A DNA stretch of 32,853 nt from Chloroflexota bacterium (GTDB taxonomy: Bacteria > Chloroflexota > Anaerolineae > Aggregatilineales > Aggregatilineaceae). Each line of letters opens with the position of its first letter. Position 1 is the stretch's first letter. The stretch is taken from positions 1 through 32,853 of the forward strand of contig JAAYCM010000023.1 of the NCBI GenBank assembly GCA_012729765.1, in the 5' to 3' direction. Shown here piece after piece: positions 7,650 to 15,481 of the stretch. The notes beneath the pieces are model-generated. The model was not told the origin of the DNA. It did no database searches and was given only the letters and a program-made list of their open reading frames with translations. The translations under genes and the position numbers were made by a program.

Positions 7650-8549
7650 TCACTCGTGCTTTTTTTTACGCCCTTCCTGAATCGTCAGCGGGGCCTGGCT
7701 GCGGCGCTGGATGGCTTCGGCCCAGCGCTGGGCATGGCGCACCACGTAGCCGGTAATCTGCCGCTCGCCGGTCGACGTCTCGTGCTCGATGCGCAGCAGA
7801 TCGGTGGAGAAGGGATTGATCTCGCTCAGACCGCCGCGCTCGATCACGGCAAGCTGCCGGATGCTCGCCAGCGGGATGGCGCTGCGCCAGCCAAACAACA
7901 GACGATCCGGGGCGAGATAAAGTTCCGTTTCGCGGTCGGTCTGCCACTGCCCGTGAATATCCTGAAAGACGCGCGTGGCGCTGGCCGGGCCGTAGTCCTG
8001 CCGCTGGCTGACATCACGCAGCGGCTCGCCGCTGAACTGGCTGAGCTGCCGCGCGAACGTATGCGGCTTGTCTAGCACGAAACTGTAGACGCGCCAGCCC
8101 GCCGGGCCGTCGTAGTGCACAAAGAGCGCCTGCCGGTTTGTAGCCTCGCCCACCGGGACGGAGCGCACCTCGATCCACCGGATCAGGTCGAGCGGGACGC
8201 TGCTATCGCAGCTTGTGGCGCGCCGCCCTACAAACACCAGCCGGTGATCGGTCAGGCCCAGCGCACCGGACACGGCCTGTGCCATGCTGTAGGATTCGCG
8301 GGGGCGCGTGCTCAGGCAGCTTGCGAACACGGGGCCGTAATGCACGCGCTGCCCGGCGCGCACCCACTCGGTACGCACGCGGATGACGTATGCCCGCAGA
8401 CCCCGGCGCTCCCAGGCCCACAGCGCGGCACCGATCCCCCCGGAGAGGCCCAGCGCACCCAGCACGACTAAGATTTCGCTCATGATCGCTTTGAGAGTAG
8501 CCCAGAGGCAGCCGGACATGATCCCCTGGCCGCACCGCTTATCTGCCAT
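7650..8549 (-). CDS. Single-pass membrane protein with two PH/GRAM-like domains
   Basis: Up to 299 residues; the start is uncertain. ATGs at 8549, 8519 and 8483 are all possible, and 8519 has AGGGG just upstream. From the 8483 start, a membrane helix covers about residues 2-24. Two stretches look like repeats of a bacterial PH/GRAM-type beta module: LGLTDHRLVFVGRRA followed by PLDLIRWIEV, and LYLAPDRLLFGWRSA followed by IPLASIRQLAVIERG. Each has the typical 'x-T-x-x-R-L-x-F' strand and a later 'I-x-L-x-x-I' strand. The C-terminus is very basic (EGRKKKHE). Function is unknown; membrane or lipid association is inference. Confidence 0.65.
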   Translation of the reverse strand: MADKRCGQGIMSGCLWATLKAIMSEILVVLGALGLSGGIGAALWAWERRGLRAYVIRVRTEWVRAGQRVHYGPVFASCLSTRPRESYSMAQAVSGALGLTDHRLVFVGRRATSCDSSVPLDLIRWIEVRSVPVGEATNRQALFVHYDGPAGWRVYSFVLDKPHTFARQLSQFSGEPLRDVSQRQDYGPASATRVFQDIHGQWQTDRETELYLAPDRLLFGWRSAIPLASIRQLAVIERGGLSEINPFSTDLLRIEHETSTGERQITGYVVRHAQRWAEAIQRRSQAPLTIQEGRKKKHE

Positions 8550-8606
8550 AATCTTACCGCTGCCCGCCGCTTTCGCATAACCTCAATCTTGGGGGGAAAC
8601 TCTGGA

Positions 8607-8634
8607 TTGTGCGGTTCTCCAAAACACCTATAAT
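8607..8634 (+). promoter_or_regulatory. Sigma70-type promoter
   Basis: TTGTGC (8607-8612), a 16-bp spacer and a perfect TATAAT (8629-8634). Transcription would start near 8641, giving a leader of about 80 nt before the lipoprotein gene at 8722. Confidence 0.6.
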
Positions 8635-8721
8635 GGAAACCGTTGGGCTGCCGCGCGCTGTGCCGGTGGATCACCCAACAGTGTTTTTTTGTTATGGCAG
8701 GCAGAAAAGGACAAAGCAAGC

Positions 8722-9774
8722 ATGAAGAAGTGGGGTCTCCTCTTGATGGTGGTTGGAATGCTCGCGTCACCGATGGTAGCATGCGGGTTCCCGCTCCCGG
8801 CTGGCACGGAAATGATGGCAGTGAGCAAGGCCGTCTGCGCCGAAGGCGAGCCGACGGAATCATGCCAGATGCGCCAGGACGCATACCAGCTCATGAGCAA
8901 GCTCCAGACGGCGAGCGTGACCGATTTGCAGATGGCGATGGATATGGAATCTGAAGGCGAAGCGATGAATATCGCGCTGACCGGTCGCTTCGATTACGAG
9001 GCGGCGGTATCGGAAACCAGCACCCTGGGCGCCAACGTGCACGTCTGGATCGACGAAGGCCAGATGACCGAGGCCGGCTCGACCGAAGCGCTCGATGCAC
9101 TGGAGTTCATCGTGATGGACACGACGGGCTATACCAGCAACGACGGCGGGCAGACCTGGGTGTCGGAAGCCCTCGATCAGGACGCGATGTCGGGCCTGGG
9201 CCTGATCCTGGGCCTGGGTGGGACAAGCGGCACCGGGTTGGATATGTTCAACGATCCGACGACCTTTGCCGTCACGGCGGGCGAGTCGGTCGAGTATAAC
9301 GGGCAGATGATGAACGTCCAGACACTCACGCTCGACCTGACCGGGCTGTTGAGCAATACCGAGGCGCTCAGCGCCATGCTGACCGAAGGTCTGGCGGCTG
9401 GCGGCGATGTCGGGCTGGACGAGGAAGCAATGGGCGGGATGACGCCGGAAGATTTCGCGATGGTGGCCGCGATGATGCTGCCGTTCCTCGAAGGCACCGA
9501 AATGTCCACTACGATCTACATCGGTGCGGACGATGGCTACATTCACTACGTCGAAGATCATTTCGTGCTCAGCATGGACATGAGCGCGTTTGATCCGACG
9601 CAGCAGCCGGTTTTCATGAACTACCAGCTTTCGGGCTACATCACCGGGCATAACCAGCCGGTGAGCATCGCTGCTCCGGCGGGCGCGGTCGAGGGCGAGG
9701 GCGTGTTCGGCGAGGGTGGCCTGTTCGGCAGCGACAGCGACCTGGGCGGCAGCCTGTTCGGTACGACCGAGTAA
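8722..9774 (+). CDS. Secreted lipoprotein, paralog of the next gene
   Basis: A 350-residue exported protein. The ATG at 8722 begins a clear signal peptide (MKKWGLLLMVVGMLASPM) ending in a lipobox-like MVAC, so Cys21 is probably lipidated and the protein tethered outside the membrane. The start at 8689 would bury the signal and is rejected. The mature part is acidic, low in Lys and rich in Met, Gly and Thr, with an alternating beta pattern (FIVMDTTGYTSNDGGQTWV, YIGADDGYIHYVEDHFVLS), suggesting a LolA/LppX-like half-barrel; this is inference. It shares TPEDF.M...M..PFL.GT and DDGYIH with the product of 10003-11028. It has its own promoter and terminator. Confidence 0.75.
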   Translation: MKKWGLLLMVVGMLASPMVACGFPLPAGTEMMAVSKAVCAEGEPTESCQMRQDAYQLMSKLQTASVTDLQMAMDMESEGEAMNIALTGRFDYEAAVSETSTLGANVHVWIDEGQMTEAGSTEALDALEFIVMDTTGYTSNDGGQTWVSEALDQDAMSGLGLILGLGGTSGTGLDMFNDPTTFAVTAGESVEYNGQMMNVQTLTLDLTGLLSNTEALSAMLTEGLAAGGDVGLDEEAMGGMTPEDFAMVAAMMLPFLEGTEMSTTIYIGADDGYIHYVEDHFVLSMDMSAFDPTQQPVFMNYQLSGYITGHNQPVSIAAPAGAVEGEGVFGEGGLFGSDSDLGGSLFGTTE

Positions 9775-9805
9775 CACACGCTCTTTTTTCTGAGCACCAG
9801 CACAG

Positions 9806-9838
9806 CAGGCCGTTCCGGTTGGGAGCGGCCTGTTTTGT
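9806..9838 (+). terminator. Factor-independent terminator
   Basis: An 11-bp stem (CAGGCCGTTCC with GGGAGCGGCCTG, one G-T pair) with a short loop is followed by TTTTGTT. It lies 31 bp after the lipoprotein stop. Confidence 0.85.
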
Positions 9839-9881
9839 TAGGCTGAGACCTGTGAGCGAGGGGTTTTCTAACCAATCCGCC

Positions 9882-9910
9882 TTGTCGCGCAACGCGCGAA
9901 TTCTTATACT
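9882..9910 (+). promoter_or_regulatory. Sigma70-type promoter
   Basis: TTGTCG (9882-9887), exactly 17 bp, then TATACT (9905-9910). The predicted start near 9917 gives an 86-nt leader before the secreted-protein gene at 10003. Confidence 0.6.
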
Positions 9911-10002
9911 CGTACTGGATTATGCTTACACTCGAGCGGAAAAGCGTCTTTCTGCTCGCAGCCTATGTTTTCCAGTAACAATGTTGAAGGAGACACACCC
10001 TG

Positions 10003-11028
10003 ATGAAACACCTTGCTCGTATTGCATCGATCGTGCTGGTTATGGCGCTGGTGATGCTCACGCCAGGGCTGGCCGCATTCGCTCAGGGCGGGACCGATCC
10101 CCAGTGCACCGGTCTGGCCGAGGCGGACTGCCAGATTCTGTTGGGCGCCAACGGCACCATGGACACTGTGAGCGCGTTCAGCATACCCGCCTGGAGCCTG
10201 AATGTGAGCTTCGCGGCGGAAGGCGAATCCGTTTCGCTGACAGCCAGCGGCAGCGGTGAGATTGTCCTGCCCGCTGATCCGGCAGCCGGCGCCGAAGATA
10301 TGGTGCTGCATATGGTCATCGACGAAGCATCCGCAGTCTCGCCCGATGGGACCGAATCGGGCAGCCTCGAGTTCATCCTGATGGGCAATATGCTCTATGT
10401 GAATATCGACGGTGAATGGTACGGCGGCGACATTTCAGATGAAATGGCCGAAGGCCAGGAGGCGGCAGGTGAAGAGATGGGCGGCGCAGGTGTAGCCAAC
10501 CCGGCTGATATCGCCCTGGCGCTCGAAGGGCTGGACCTCTCGGCGGCTGTGTCTACGACCCGCGATGCCGACGCCGAAATGATGGGCCAGTCGATGGCGG
10601 TCTTCACCACGAACGTGGATGCCGCGCAGGTGGTCGTCACCCTGCTGACCTTCCCGCCCGTGCTTCAGGCGTTGATGGGCGCGATGGGCGGCGACACGGC
10701 GGGTATGGAAGAGATGGAGTTGACGCCGGAAGACGTGCAGATGTTGGGCATGATCTTCGCCCCGATGCTGGCCGGCACCCAGATCAGCCTCACGCGCTGG
10801 GTTGGCGTCGATGATGGTTACATCCATCACATCGAATTCGTGACAGACCTGTCGCTGGACGTGTCGATGTTCGCGTCCGGTGAGGGTGCCCCGACCGAGC
10901 CAATCACGGGTAATATCTCGCTGACCTCGGACCTGGCAGGCTTCAACGAGAGCTTCGATATCACCCCGCCGGCGGATTATCGCCCACTGGAAGAGTTGGA
11001 AGGCGAAGCCGAAGCGCTGGGGATGTAG
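10003..11028 (+). CDS. Secreted protein, paralog of the preceding lipoprotein
   Basis: A 341-residue exported protein. It starts at an ATG with AAGGAGA at 9987-9993. The signal peptide runs to about residue 27, with likely cleavage after AFA before QGG. Unlike its paralog there is no lipobox Cys, so it should be soluble outside the membrane. The mature part is acidic with long beta strands (LEFILMGNMLYVNIDGEWYGG; TRWVGVDDGYIHHIEFVTDLSLDVS). The block LTPEDVQMLGMIFAPMLAGT aligns with the paralog's MTPEDFAMVAAMMLPFLEGT. A LolA/LppX-like lipid-binding fold is possible but unproven. It forms a single-gene transcript bounded by a promoter and a strong terminator. Confidence 0.75.
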   Translation: MKHLARIASIVLVMALVMLTPGLAAFAQGGTDPQCTGLAEADCQILLGANGTMDTVSAFSIPAWSLNVSFAAEGESVSLTASGSGEIVLPADPAAGAEDMVLHMVIDEASAVSPDGTESGSLEFILMGNMLYVNIDGEWYGGDISDEMAEGQEAAGEEMGGAGVANPADIALALEGLDLSAAVSTTRDADAEMMGQSMAVFTTNVDAAQVVVTLLTFPPVLQALMGAMGGDTAGMEEMELTPEDVQMLGMIFAPMLAGTQISLTRWVGVDDGYIHHIEFVTDLSLDVSMFASGEGAPTEPITGNISLTSDLAGFNESFDITPPADYRPLEELEGEAEALGM

Positions 11029-11061
11029 CCCCACCGGCTCGACCGATCCGATCGAATCCAA

Positions 11062-11091
11062 CCCCTGCCCACACCGGGCAGGGGTTTTTTT
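11062..11091 (+). terminator. Factor-independent terminator
   Basis: A perfect 9-bp stem (CCCCTGCCC with GGGCAGGGG) and a 5-base loop are followed by seven T residues. It lies 33 bp after the secreted-protein stop. Confidence 0.93.
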
Positions 11092-11254
11092 GAGCGGACC
11101 GCTTTACAGCCTTATTTTTGTTACTATTTTATAACTTTCCTTATAGGCGTGCTTGATCGAGATATAGTTTAATCAGGGTAGTAATCTGGGGTAGAAACTG
11201 TGTACGTTAATCAGGTGGGTGATAGCGCGCCAGTCCGGTGTGAGAGGGACAACG

Positions 11255-12091
11255 ATGAAGGATAAAGCGGTAAAGGACCTGTTTTCGGAATTTGTCCGGC
11301 TGCGTCAGGCAGGCCAATCGCGCGATTCAGCCTGGCTGGAGATCGAGTCGCGGGCGAACGAGATGGCTTCCGCCGAGCGCGAGCGGCTGCTCTCGTACCT
11401 GGTGGAGTGGGAAGCGCGCGAAGGCCGCAACTATCAGCCGGCGCAGCCCGATCCCTACGCGACCCAGATCAAACCCTATGCCAGAGTGCAGGAAGTGCTT
11501 CAGCGCGAAGCAGAGGCCCAGGCGGCCCCGGTGGCCCCGCGCTCCAACGTCATCCGGCGCATCGCGCGCCCCCAAACGGCTGCCCCTGTCGCCAGCGGGG
11601 AGATTTCATGCCCGGTCTGCCACCAGCCCAACCAGCCCGGCGAGCGCTACTGCTATCGCTGCGGCACGCTGCTCGAAGTCGGTTTTGGCAAGACGCGCCA
11701 GATCGACGATGCGGAACTCCCTGAGGCAGACGACAGCCCGTGCTTCTTCTCGGATGGCATGGCGCTCTATCTCCAGGTGCGCGGCGTGCAGCAGCCGATC
11801 CGTGTCGTGCCGCGCCAGAACGAAATGGTGATTGGCCGCAGCGCGCCGGACGGTGTGATGCTGCCCGACATCAATCTCGGCCCCTATCAGGGTGAAACGA
11901 TGGGCATCTCGCGGCTGCACGCCGGGCTGAAACGCCAGGGCGACGCGCTGGTGCTCACCGACCTGGGCAGCCTCAACCACACCTATATCAACGGCCAGCG
12001 TTTGCTGCCGCACGAGGTACGCGTGCTGCGCGACGGCGACGAGCTGCGTTTCGGCAAGCTGGCGGTGCGCGTGTACTTCCGCCAGGGTTAA
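11255..12091 (+). CDS. Zinc-ribbon and FHA-domain protein
   Basis: A 278-residue cytoplasmic protein. The ATG at 11255 follows GAGAGGGA at 11240-11247; the in-frame codon at 11219 is less likely. An N-terminal helical, charged segment (about 1-80) is followed by a four-Cys zinc ribbon, CPVCHQPNQPGERYCYRCG, near residue 125. The C-terminal about 90 residues are an FHA domain that should bind phospho-threonine peptides: VIGRSAPDG, GISRLHAGL, LGSLNHTYINGQRL and LRDGDELRFG are the loops with the Gly-Arg, Ser-Arg-x-His and Asn pattern. It would work downstream of a Ser/Thr kinase not found in this window. The AT-rich gap upstream (11092-11254) probably holds its promoter, but no single choice stands out. 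Confidence 0.85.
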   Translation: MKDKAVKDLFSEFVRLRQAGQSRDSAWLEIESRANEMASAERERLLSYLVEWEAREGRNYQPAQPDPYATQIKPYARVQEVLQREAEAQAAPVAPRSNVIRRIARPQTAAPVASGEISCPVCHQPNQPGERYCYRCGTLLEVGFGKTRQIDDAELPEADDSPCFFSDGMALYLQVRGVQQPIRVVPRQNEMVIGRSAPDGVMLPDINLGPYQGETMGISRLHAGLKRQGDALVLTDLGSLNHTYINGQRLLPHEVRVLRDGDELRFGKLAVRVYFRQG

Positions 12092-12097
12092 GGACAC

Positions 12098-12139
12098 AAA
12101 AAAGCGGCGGGAGCATCCACGCTTCCGCCGCCGTTTTTT
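12098..12139. terminator. Bidirectional terminator
   Basis: A run of A, an 11-bp stem (GCGGCGG core with CCGCCGC and four further pairs) and a run of six T lie between convergent genes. It should stop the FHA gene on plus and the oxoamine-synthase gene on minus. Confidence 0.88.
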
Positions 12140-12156
12140 CCTCGTAAGCTATTCAG

Positions 12157-13362
12157 CTACACGGTTTGCAGGGTGGCCCCCGTCGGGATCAGGTCCAGGT
12201 TGTGGCCGACTGTTTCCAGCCCTACCAGGGCGCGATCCAGGTGCTCTTTGGTGTGCGACGCCATATAGCTCGTGCGCAGCAGGCTCATATTGGGCGGAAC
12301 GCCCGGCGGCACGACCGGGTTGGTGTAGACACCTTCTTCAACCAGGGCGTGCCAGGCGAGCACGGTGCGGTAATCGTCGCGGATCAGGAGCGGGATGATC
12401 GGCGTTTCGCTGCTGCCGGTATCGTAGCCCAGGCGGTGCAGCCCGGCGAGCATATAGCGCGCGTTCTCCCACAGCCGCTCGACGTGCTGCGGCTCGGTTT
12501 CCATAATTTCGAGCGCGGCCAACACCGCCGCCGCATTGGGCGCGGGCAGGCTGGCGCTGAACATCAGGGCGCGGGCGTGGTGCTGGATGAAATGCAGCAC
12601 GTCGGCATCCCCGGCGATAAAGCCGCCGATGGACGCGAACGACTTGCTGAAGGTGCCCATGATCAGGTCAACGTCATCGGTCAGGCCGAAATGAGCCGCT
12701 GTACCGCGCCCACCGGCCAGCACGCCGAGGCTGTGCGCGTCGTCCACCATGATCCGCGCGCCATACCGCTTGCAGATCTCGACCAGTTGGGGCAGGGGCG
12801 CGATATCGCCGCCCATGCTGTAGACGCCATCGACCACCACCAGTTTTCCGGCGTCGGCGGGCAGGCGGCTGAGCGCTTTGTCCAGGCTGTCGGGATCGCT
12901 GTGCGAAAAGCGGCGCATCTCGCCCCGGCTCATCAGGCAGCCATCGACGATACTGGCGTGATCATCCTTGTCGATGATCACATAGTCGCCCTTCTGGACG
13001 ATGGCCGAGATGGTCCCGACATTGGTCTGGTAGCCGGTGGGGAAGACGAGCGCGGCCTCTTTGCCGACGAACTTCGCCAAGCGGCGGTCCAGCTCCAGAT
13101 GAAATTCCAGGGTGCCGTTCAGGAAGCGGCTGCCGGTGCAGCTTGTCCCGAAACGCTCAATCGCGTCGATCGCGGCGGCGCGCACTTTGGGATGCGTGGT
13201 GAGGCCGAGATAGTTGTTCGAGCCGATCATGACCACTTCACGGCCCTTGAACATGGCAGTCGTGCCCTCGGAATCGCTGAGCGGCTGGAAAAAGGGATAG
13301 ACTCCCATTTCGATCGCTTCTTTGGCGCGGGTGAAGCTCCGCGTCTTATCAAATAGGTCCAT
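12157..13362 (-). CDS. PLP-dependent alpha-oxoamine synthase, serine palmitoyltransferase-like
   Basis: A 401-residue fold-type I PLP enzyme that condenses an amino acid with an acyl-CoA. Lys240 in GTFSKSFASIGGF is the Schiff-base lysine, His135 in DDHAS stacks on PLP, and Asp207/Asp208 with His210 in MVDDAHSLG hold the cofactor. Serine palmitoyltransferase is favoured over AONS (BioF) or KBL by the MGVYPFFQPL start, the phrase GSRFLNGTLEFHLELDRRLA, and NPVVPPGVPP near the C-terminus, which are typical of bacterial sphingolipid enzymes. If right, it makes 3-ketosphinganine. No other sphingolipid or biotin gene is nearby to settle this. The ATG has AAAGGGA upstream, 11 bases away. It shares a bidirectional terminator with the FHA gene. 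Confidence 0.85.
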   Translation of the reverse strand: MDLFDKTRSFTRAKEAIEMGVYPFFQPLSDSEGTTAMFKGREVVMIGSNNYLGLTTHPKVRAAAIDAIERFGTSCTGSRFLNGTLEFHLELDRRLAKFVGKEAALVFPTGYQTNVGTISAIVQKGDYVIIDKDDHASIVDGCLMSRGEMRRFSHSDPDSLDKALSRLPADAGKLVVVDGVYSMGGDIAPLPQLVEICKRYGARIMVDDAHSLGVLAGGRGTAAHFGLTDDVDLIMGTFSKSFASIGGFIAGDADVLHFIQHHARALMFSASLPAPNAAAVLAALEIMETEPQHVERLWENARYMLAGLHRLGYDTGSSETPIIPLLIRDDYRTVLAWHALVEEGVYTNPVVPPGVPPNMSLLRTSYMASHTKEHLDRALVGLETVGHNLDLIPTGATLQTV

Positions 13363-13590
13363 GTTTCAATCGGTCCCTTTTCTGCTCGCCACGCGACGTT
13401 CGCGTTGACGGATCATAACTTCCTGATTCAGTCATAGCCGGATGCCAGCACCATGACGTATAACAAATCACGGCACCAAAAGATGCGCGTGATCGACTGG
13501 CGTTCTCATTTTATCCAAGAAAAGATTAGATTGCGATAACGCTAGCGCTTGATCGCGGCCCGTTTATTCAAAAACCCCAATAGGTACTCC

Positions 13591-14463
13591 TTACCATTCC
13601 AGATCAGAGGGCGGGACGCTGTCTTCGCTGCCGTCGGAAGCCGGCGCGGGCGGCTCGTCCCACTGTTCTTCCGGGGCATGGGGATGTTCCGGCGGCGGGA
13701 GCGGGGCCGGGCGCTGGAGATAAGTCGGCTCTTCGGTGGCGGGCGGCAGCTCCGGGCTGGCCTCGCCGGAGTCGGCGAACCACACGCCTTCCAGCCAGTC
13801 GAGCGTCTCGGTGATCGTATCCGGCGTCAGGCGCACGGCGGCTTCGTAAGCCTGGGGCGCGAAGGCATAGATGCGGCCAAAGTGCTCGCGCACGACGAAG
13901 ATCAGGTACGGCTGCTCCCAGCGCTGGTGTGTCCAGAGGAAGGCGATCCCGTTCTCACGCCGCATCAGGTCGAGCCAGCGCCGCCGGTCGGTGGTGCTGA
14001 GTCCTACCAGCGGGAAGCGCAGCCCCAGCATACTGGACAGGGTGAACGTGAAATTGAGCGTCGCGTCCGGCCCGCGATCGATCGGAGCGTCGATGGTCAG
14101 CGAGGCCGAGTCATCCTGGCTGCTGATCAGGGCGGTGGCCTGGCGCGAGACTGGCTCGCCCGGCCTGGGGCTGAACTGGGTGTGAGAGAGCAGCGGCGCG
14201 TTTTGGTAGCGCCGGACAAGCTGCGCGTCGAGATCGGTTTCGCCGGCGAAAAACTGCTGGAGCAAAACCGGCGCGCTGGCCTGAACCAAACGCTGGTGGC
14301 CGGACTCGCGCAGATCGAGGGCGAGCCGCTGGCGATCCTGATTGGTGATGCGACGCGTAAATTCACGGGTGAGGCGGATCAACTCCTCAACCGGGATATC
14401 GTCCAGCGGTGGGGTAGGTGGTTTAGAGGGCCGGGTTGGACCCTGATGGCGTGAGTCGGACAT
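13591..14463 (-). CDS. Hypothetical protein with proline-rich ends
   Basis: A 290-residue soluble protein with no signal peptide or membrane helix. The first 25 residues and last 60 are Pro-rich and probably disordered. The middle (about 30-225) has a helical start (PVEELIRLTREFTRRITNQDRQRLALDL) and then an alpha/beta region with several aromatic strands (IAFLWTHQRWEQPYLIFVVREHFGRIYAF). I do not recognise a family. It has a well-defined promoter with a TATAAT box and is transcribed alone. Function is unknown. Confidence 0.65.
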   Translation of the reverse strand: MSDSRHQGPTRPSKPPTPPLDDIPVEELIRLTREFTRRITNQDRQRLALDLRESGHQRLVQASAPVLLQQFFAGETDLDAQLVRRYQNAPLLSHTQFSPRPGEPVSRQATALISSQDDSASLTIDAPIDRGPDATLNFTFTLSSMLGLRFPLVGLSTTDRRRWLDLMRRENGIAFLWTHQRWEQPYLIFVVREHFGRIYAFAPQAYEAAVRLTPDTITETLDWLEGVWFADSGEASPELPPATEEPTYLQRPAPLPPPEHPHAPEEQWDEPPAPASDGSEDSVPPSDLEW

Positions 14464-14503
14464 TGACGTGTGCTAGCTCCAGGCGCGAACCATACTGGCA
14501 TCA

Positions 14504-14512
14504 TTATACCAT
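14504..14512 (-). promoter_or_regulatory. Extended -10 promoter element
   Basis: On the minus strand the sequence reads TGGTATAAT, a perfect TATAAT with a TGn extension. The -35 region is poor. The predicted start near 14497 gives a leader of about 34 nt for the gene starting at 14463. Confidence 0.55.
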
Positions 14513-14596
14513 ACGGTGCCAGGCGGCAACCGCGCGGCGGCGGCAGTAGCCAGCCGGCGCGAAGCGTGGCACAATCTGCTGAAAGGAGTGTGTGCG

Positions 14597-14839
14597 ATGG
14601 TCCCTGATAATCCCCTGTCTACCTTGTCGCTGCTGTTGGCGCTGCTGCTGTGCGCGCTGTTGAGTGTGGTGGCCTATCTCGTCGTGCCGGTGGGTGTCGA
14701 GAGCGTGGTCCCGGTGCCGGAAATCGAGATTGTGACGCCGGAAGCTGTGCCGGACGACACCGCACCGGAGACGACATATGCGCCGCACGGGTTGGGGTGG
14801 AGTCTAAATCTCGTTAGGGTCGCGGTGGAAGTCGGTTAG
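14597..14839 (+). CDS. Small single-pass membrane protein
   Basis: An 80-residue protein starting at an ATG with AAGGAG at 14583-14588. Residues 9-33 form one long hydrophobic helix rich in Leu, followed by an acidic, Pro/Val-rich segment (VPVPEIEIVTPEAVPDDTAPE) that probably lies outside the membrane. I recognise no family. The gene sits in a short divergent gap with the hypothetical gene at 13591-14463 and lies just upstream of the SOS-type promoter, so it is not part of that unit. Confidence 0.6.
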   Translation: MVPDNPLSTLSLLLALLLCALLSVVAYLVVPVGVESVVPVPEIEIVTPEAVPDDTAPETTYAPHGLGWSLNLVRVAVEVG

Positions 14840-14855
14840 GATAGCCGAGTCCCCG

Positions 14856-14885
14856 TTGACAGCGGTTCTGATGCTCCGCTATACT
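14856..14885 (+). promoter_or_regulatory. Strong sigma70 promoter of the LexA-like gene
   Basis: A perfect TTGACA (14856-14861), an 18-bp spacer and TATACT (14880-14885). Transcription should start near 14892, just before the SOS-box palindrome. Confidence 0.8.
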
Positions 14886-14896
14886 GACTTCACAAA

Positions 14897-14910
14897 CGAA
14901 CAAATGTTCT
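14897..14910 (+). promoter_or_regulatory. SOS box (LexA operator, Gram-positive type)
   Basis: CGAACAAATGTTCT matches 13 of 14 positions of the Bacillus-type LexA consensus CGAACRNRYGTTYC. It lies at about +5 to +18 relative to the predicted transcription start, where a bound repressor would block RNA polymerase. Confidence 0.8.
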
Positions 14911-15054
14911 GAGTTGTGACGCACGCATGGGGTGTCAGGATGGGCACGATGGTGGACAGGCGAGGCTCAGGCCGCGCGCGCCGGGCACAGCAGGTGGGGA
15001 GCCTGTCTCGGCTGCAACGCAGCCAATTCTATCGTCAGGCGCAGAGGAGCGGGC

Positions 15055-15291
15055 ATGAACGACAATAACCCGTCCTCACGCGATCTGGTATTCGATTTCA
15101 TTGTGGACTACAAGCGCGAGCACGACGGGCTGGCCCCGGCGGTCAAAGAGATCGCGGGGGCGTGCCTGCTCAGCGTCTCGACGGTGCGCTATCACCTGTT
15201 GATGCTGGAGCGCGAGAACCGGATTCGGATCGTAGGCCGCCGCGCGATCGAGGTGATCGGCGGCTCGTGGGATATGCCCGACGACGAATAG
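15055..15291 (+). CDS. LexA-like DNA-binding protein lacking the peptidase domain
   Basis: A 78-residue winged-helix protein resembling only the N-terminal DNA-binding domain of LexA: a first helix with RDLVFDFIVDYKREHDG, then LAPAVKEIAGACLLSVSTVRYHLLMLE as helix-turn-helix, then the wing RIRIVGRRAIEVIGG. Full LexA (about 200 residues) adds a dimerising S24 autoprotease domain, which is absent here, so this protein could not be cleaved in response to RecA. The ATG at 15055 has GAGGAGCGGG upstream; the frame is open back to 14932, but that extension has no ribosome site. A strong promoter with an SOS box lies 145-200 bp upstream, so the gene is probably damage-inducible. It may compete with or modulate LexA at the same operators. 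Confidence 0.75.
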   Translation: MNDNNPSSRDLVFDFIVDYKREHDGLAPAVKEIAGACLLSVSTVRYHLLMLERENRIRIVGRRAIEVIGGSWDMPDDE

Positions 15292-15309
15292 CCCGCTCGG
15301 CAGCGGGCT
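15290..15309 (+). terminator. Hairpin at the stop of the LexA-like gene
   Basis: A perfect 8-bp stem (AGCCCGCT with AGCGGGCT) and a 4-base loop overlap the stop codon. No T-tract follows, so it may protect or pause rather than terminate. Confidence 0.4.
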
Positions 15310-15481
15310 GCATAGAGGATATGGGGGCGCAGGGTACGTTGACCTGCGCCTTTTGCCGTGCCGGGTGGCTAGCGTGTGATGCATGTCTGAGGGACAGCCA
15401 CAGATGCCGGGTTTCGTGTAGGGGCGATGCTTGCCTCGCCTGCCGCTGGCGCATCCTCGCCTGGCAAGTGCATAACAGCCG

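Noticed and set aside
12166..13356. Plus-strand 396-codon frame over the oxoamine synthase
   Set aside because: It is the reverse of a gene with intact PLP motifs and shows no domain of its own, as is common in GC-rich DNA.
14932..15054. Upstream in-frame extension of the LexA-like protein
   Set aside because: No ribosome site at 14932, whereas the ATG at 15055 has GAGGAGCGGG; the extension is Trp/Arg-rich and not LexA-like.
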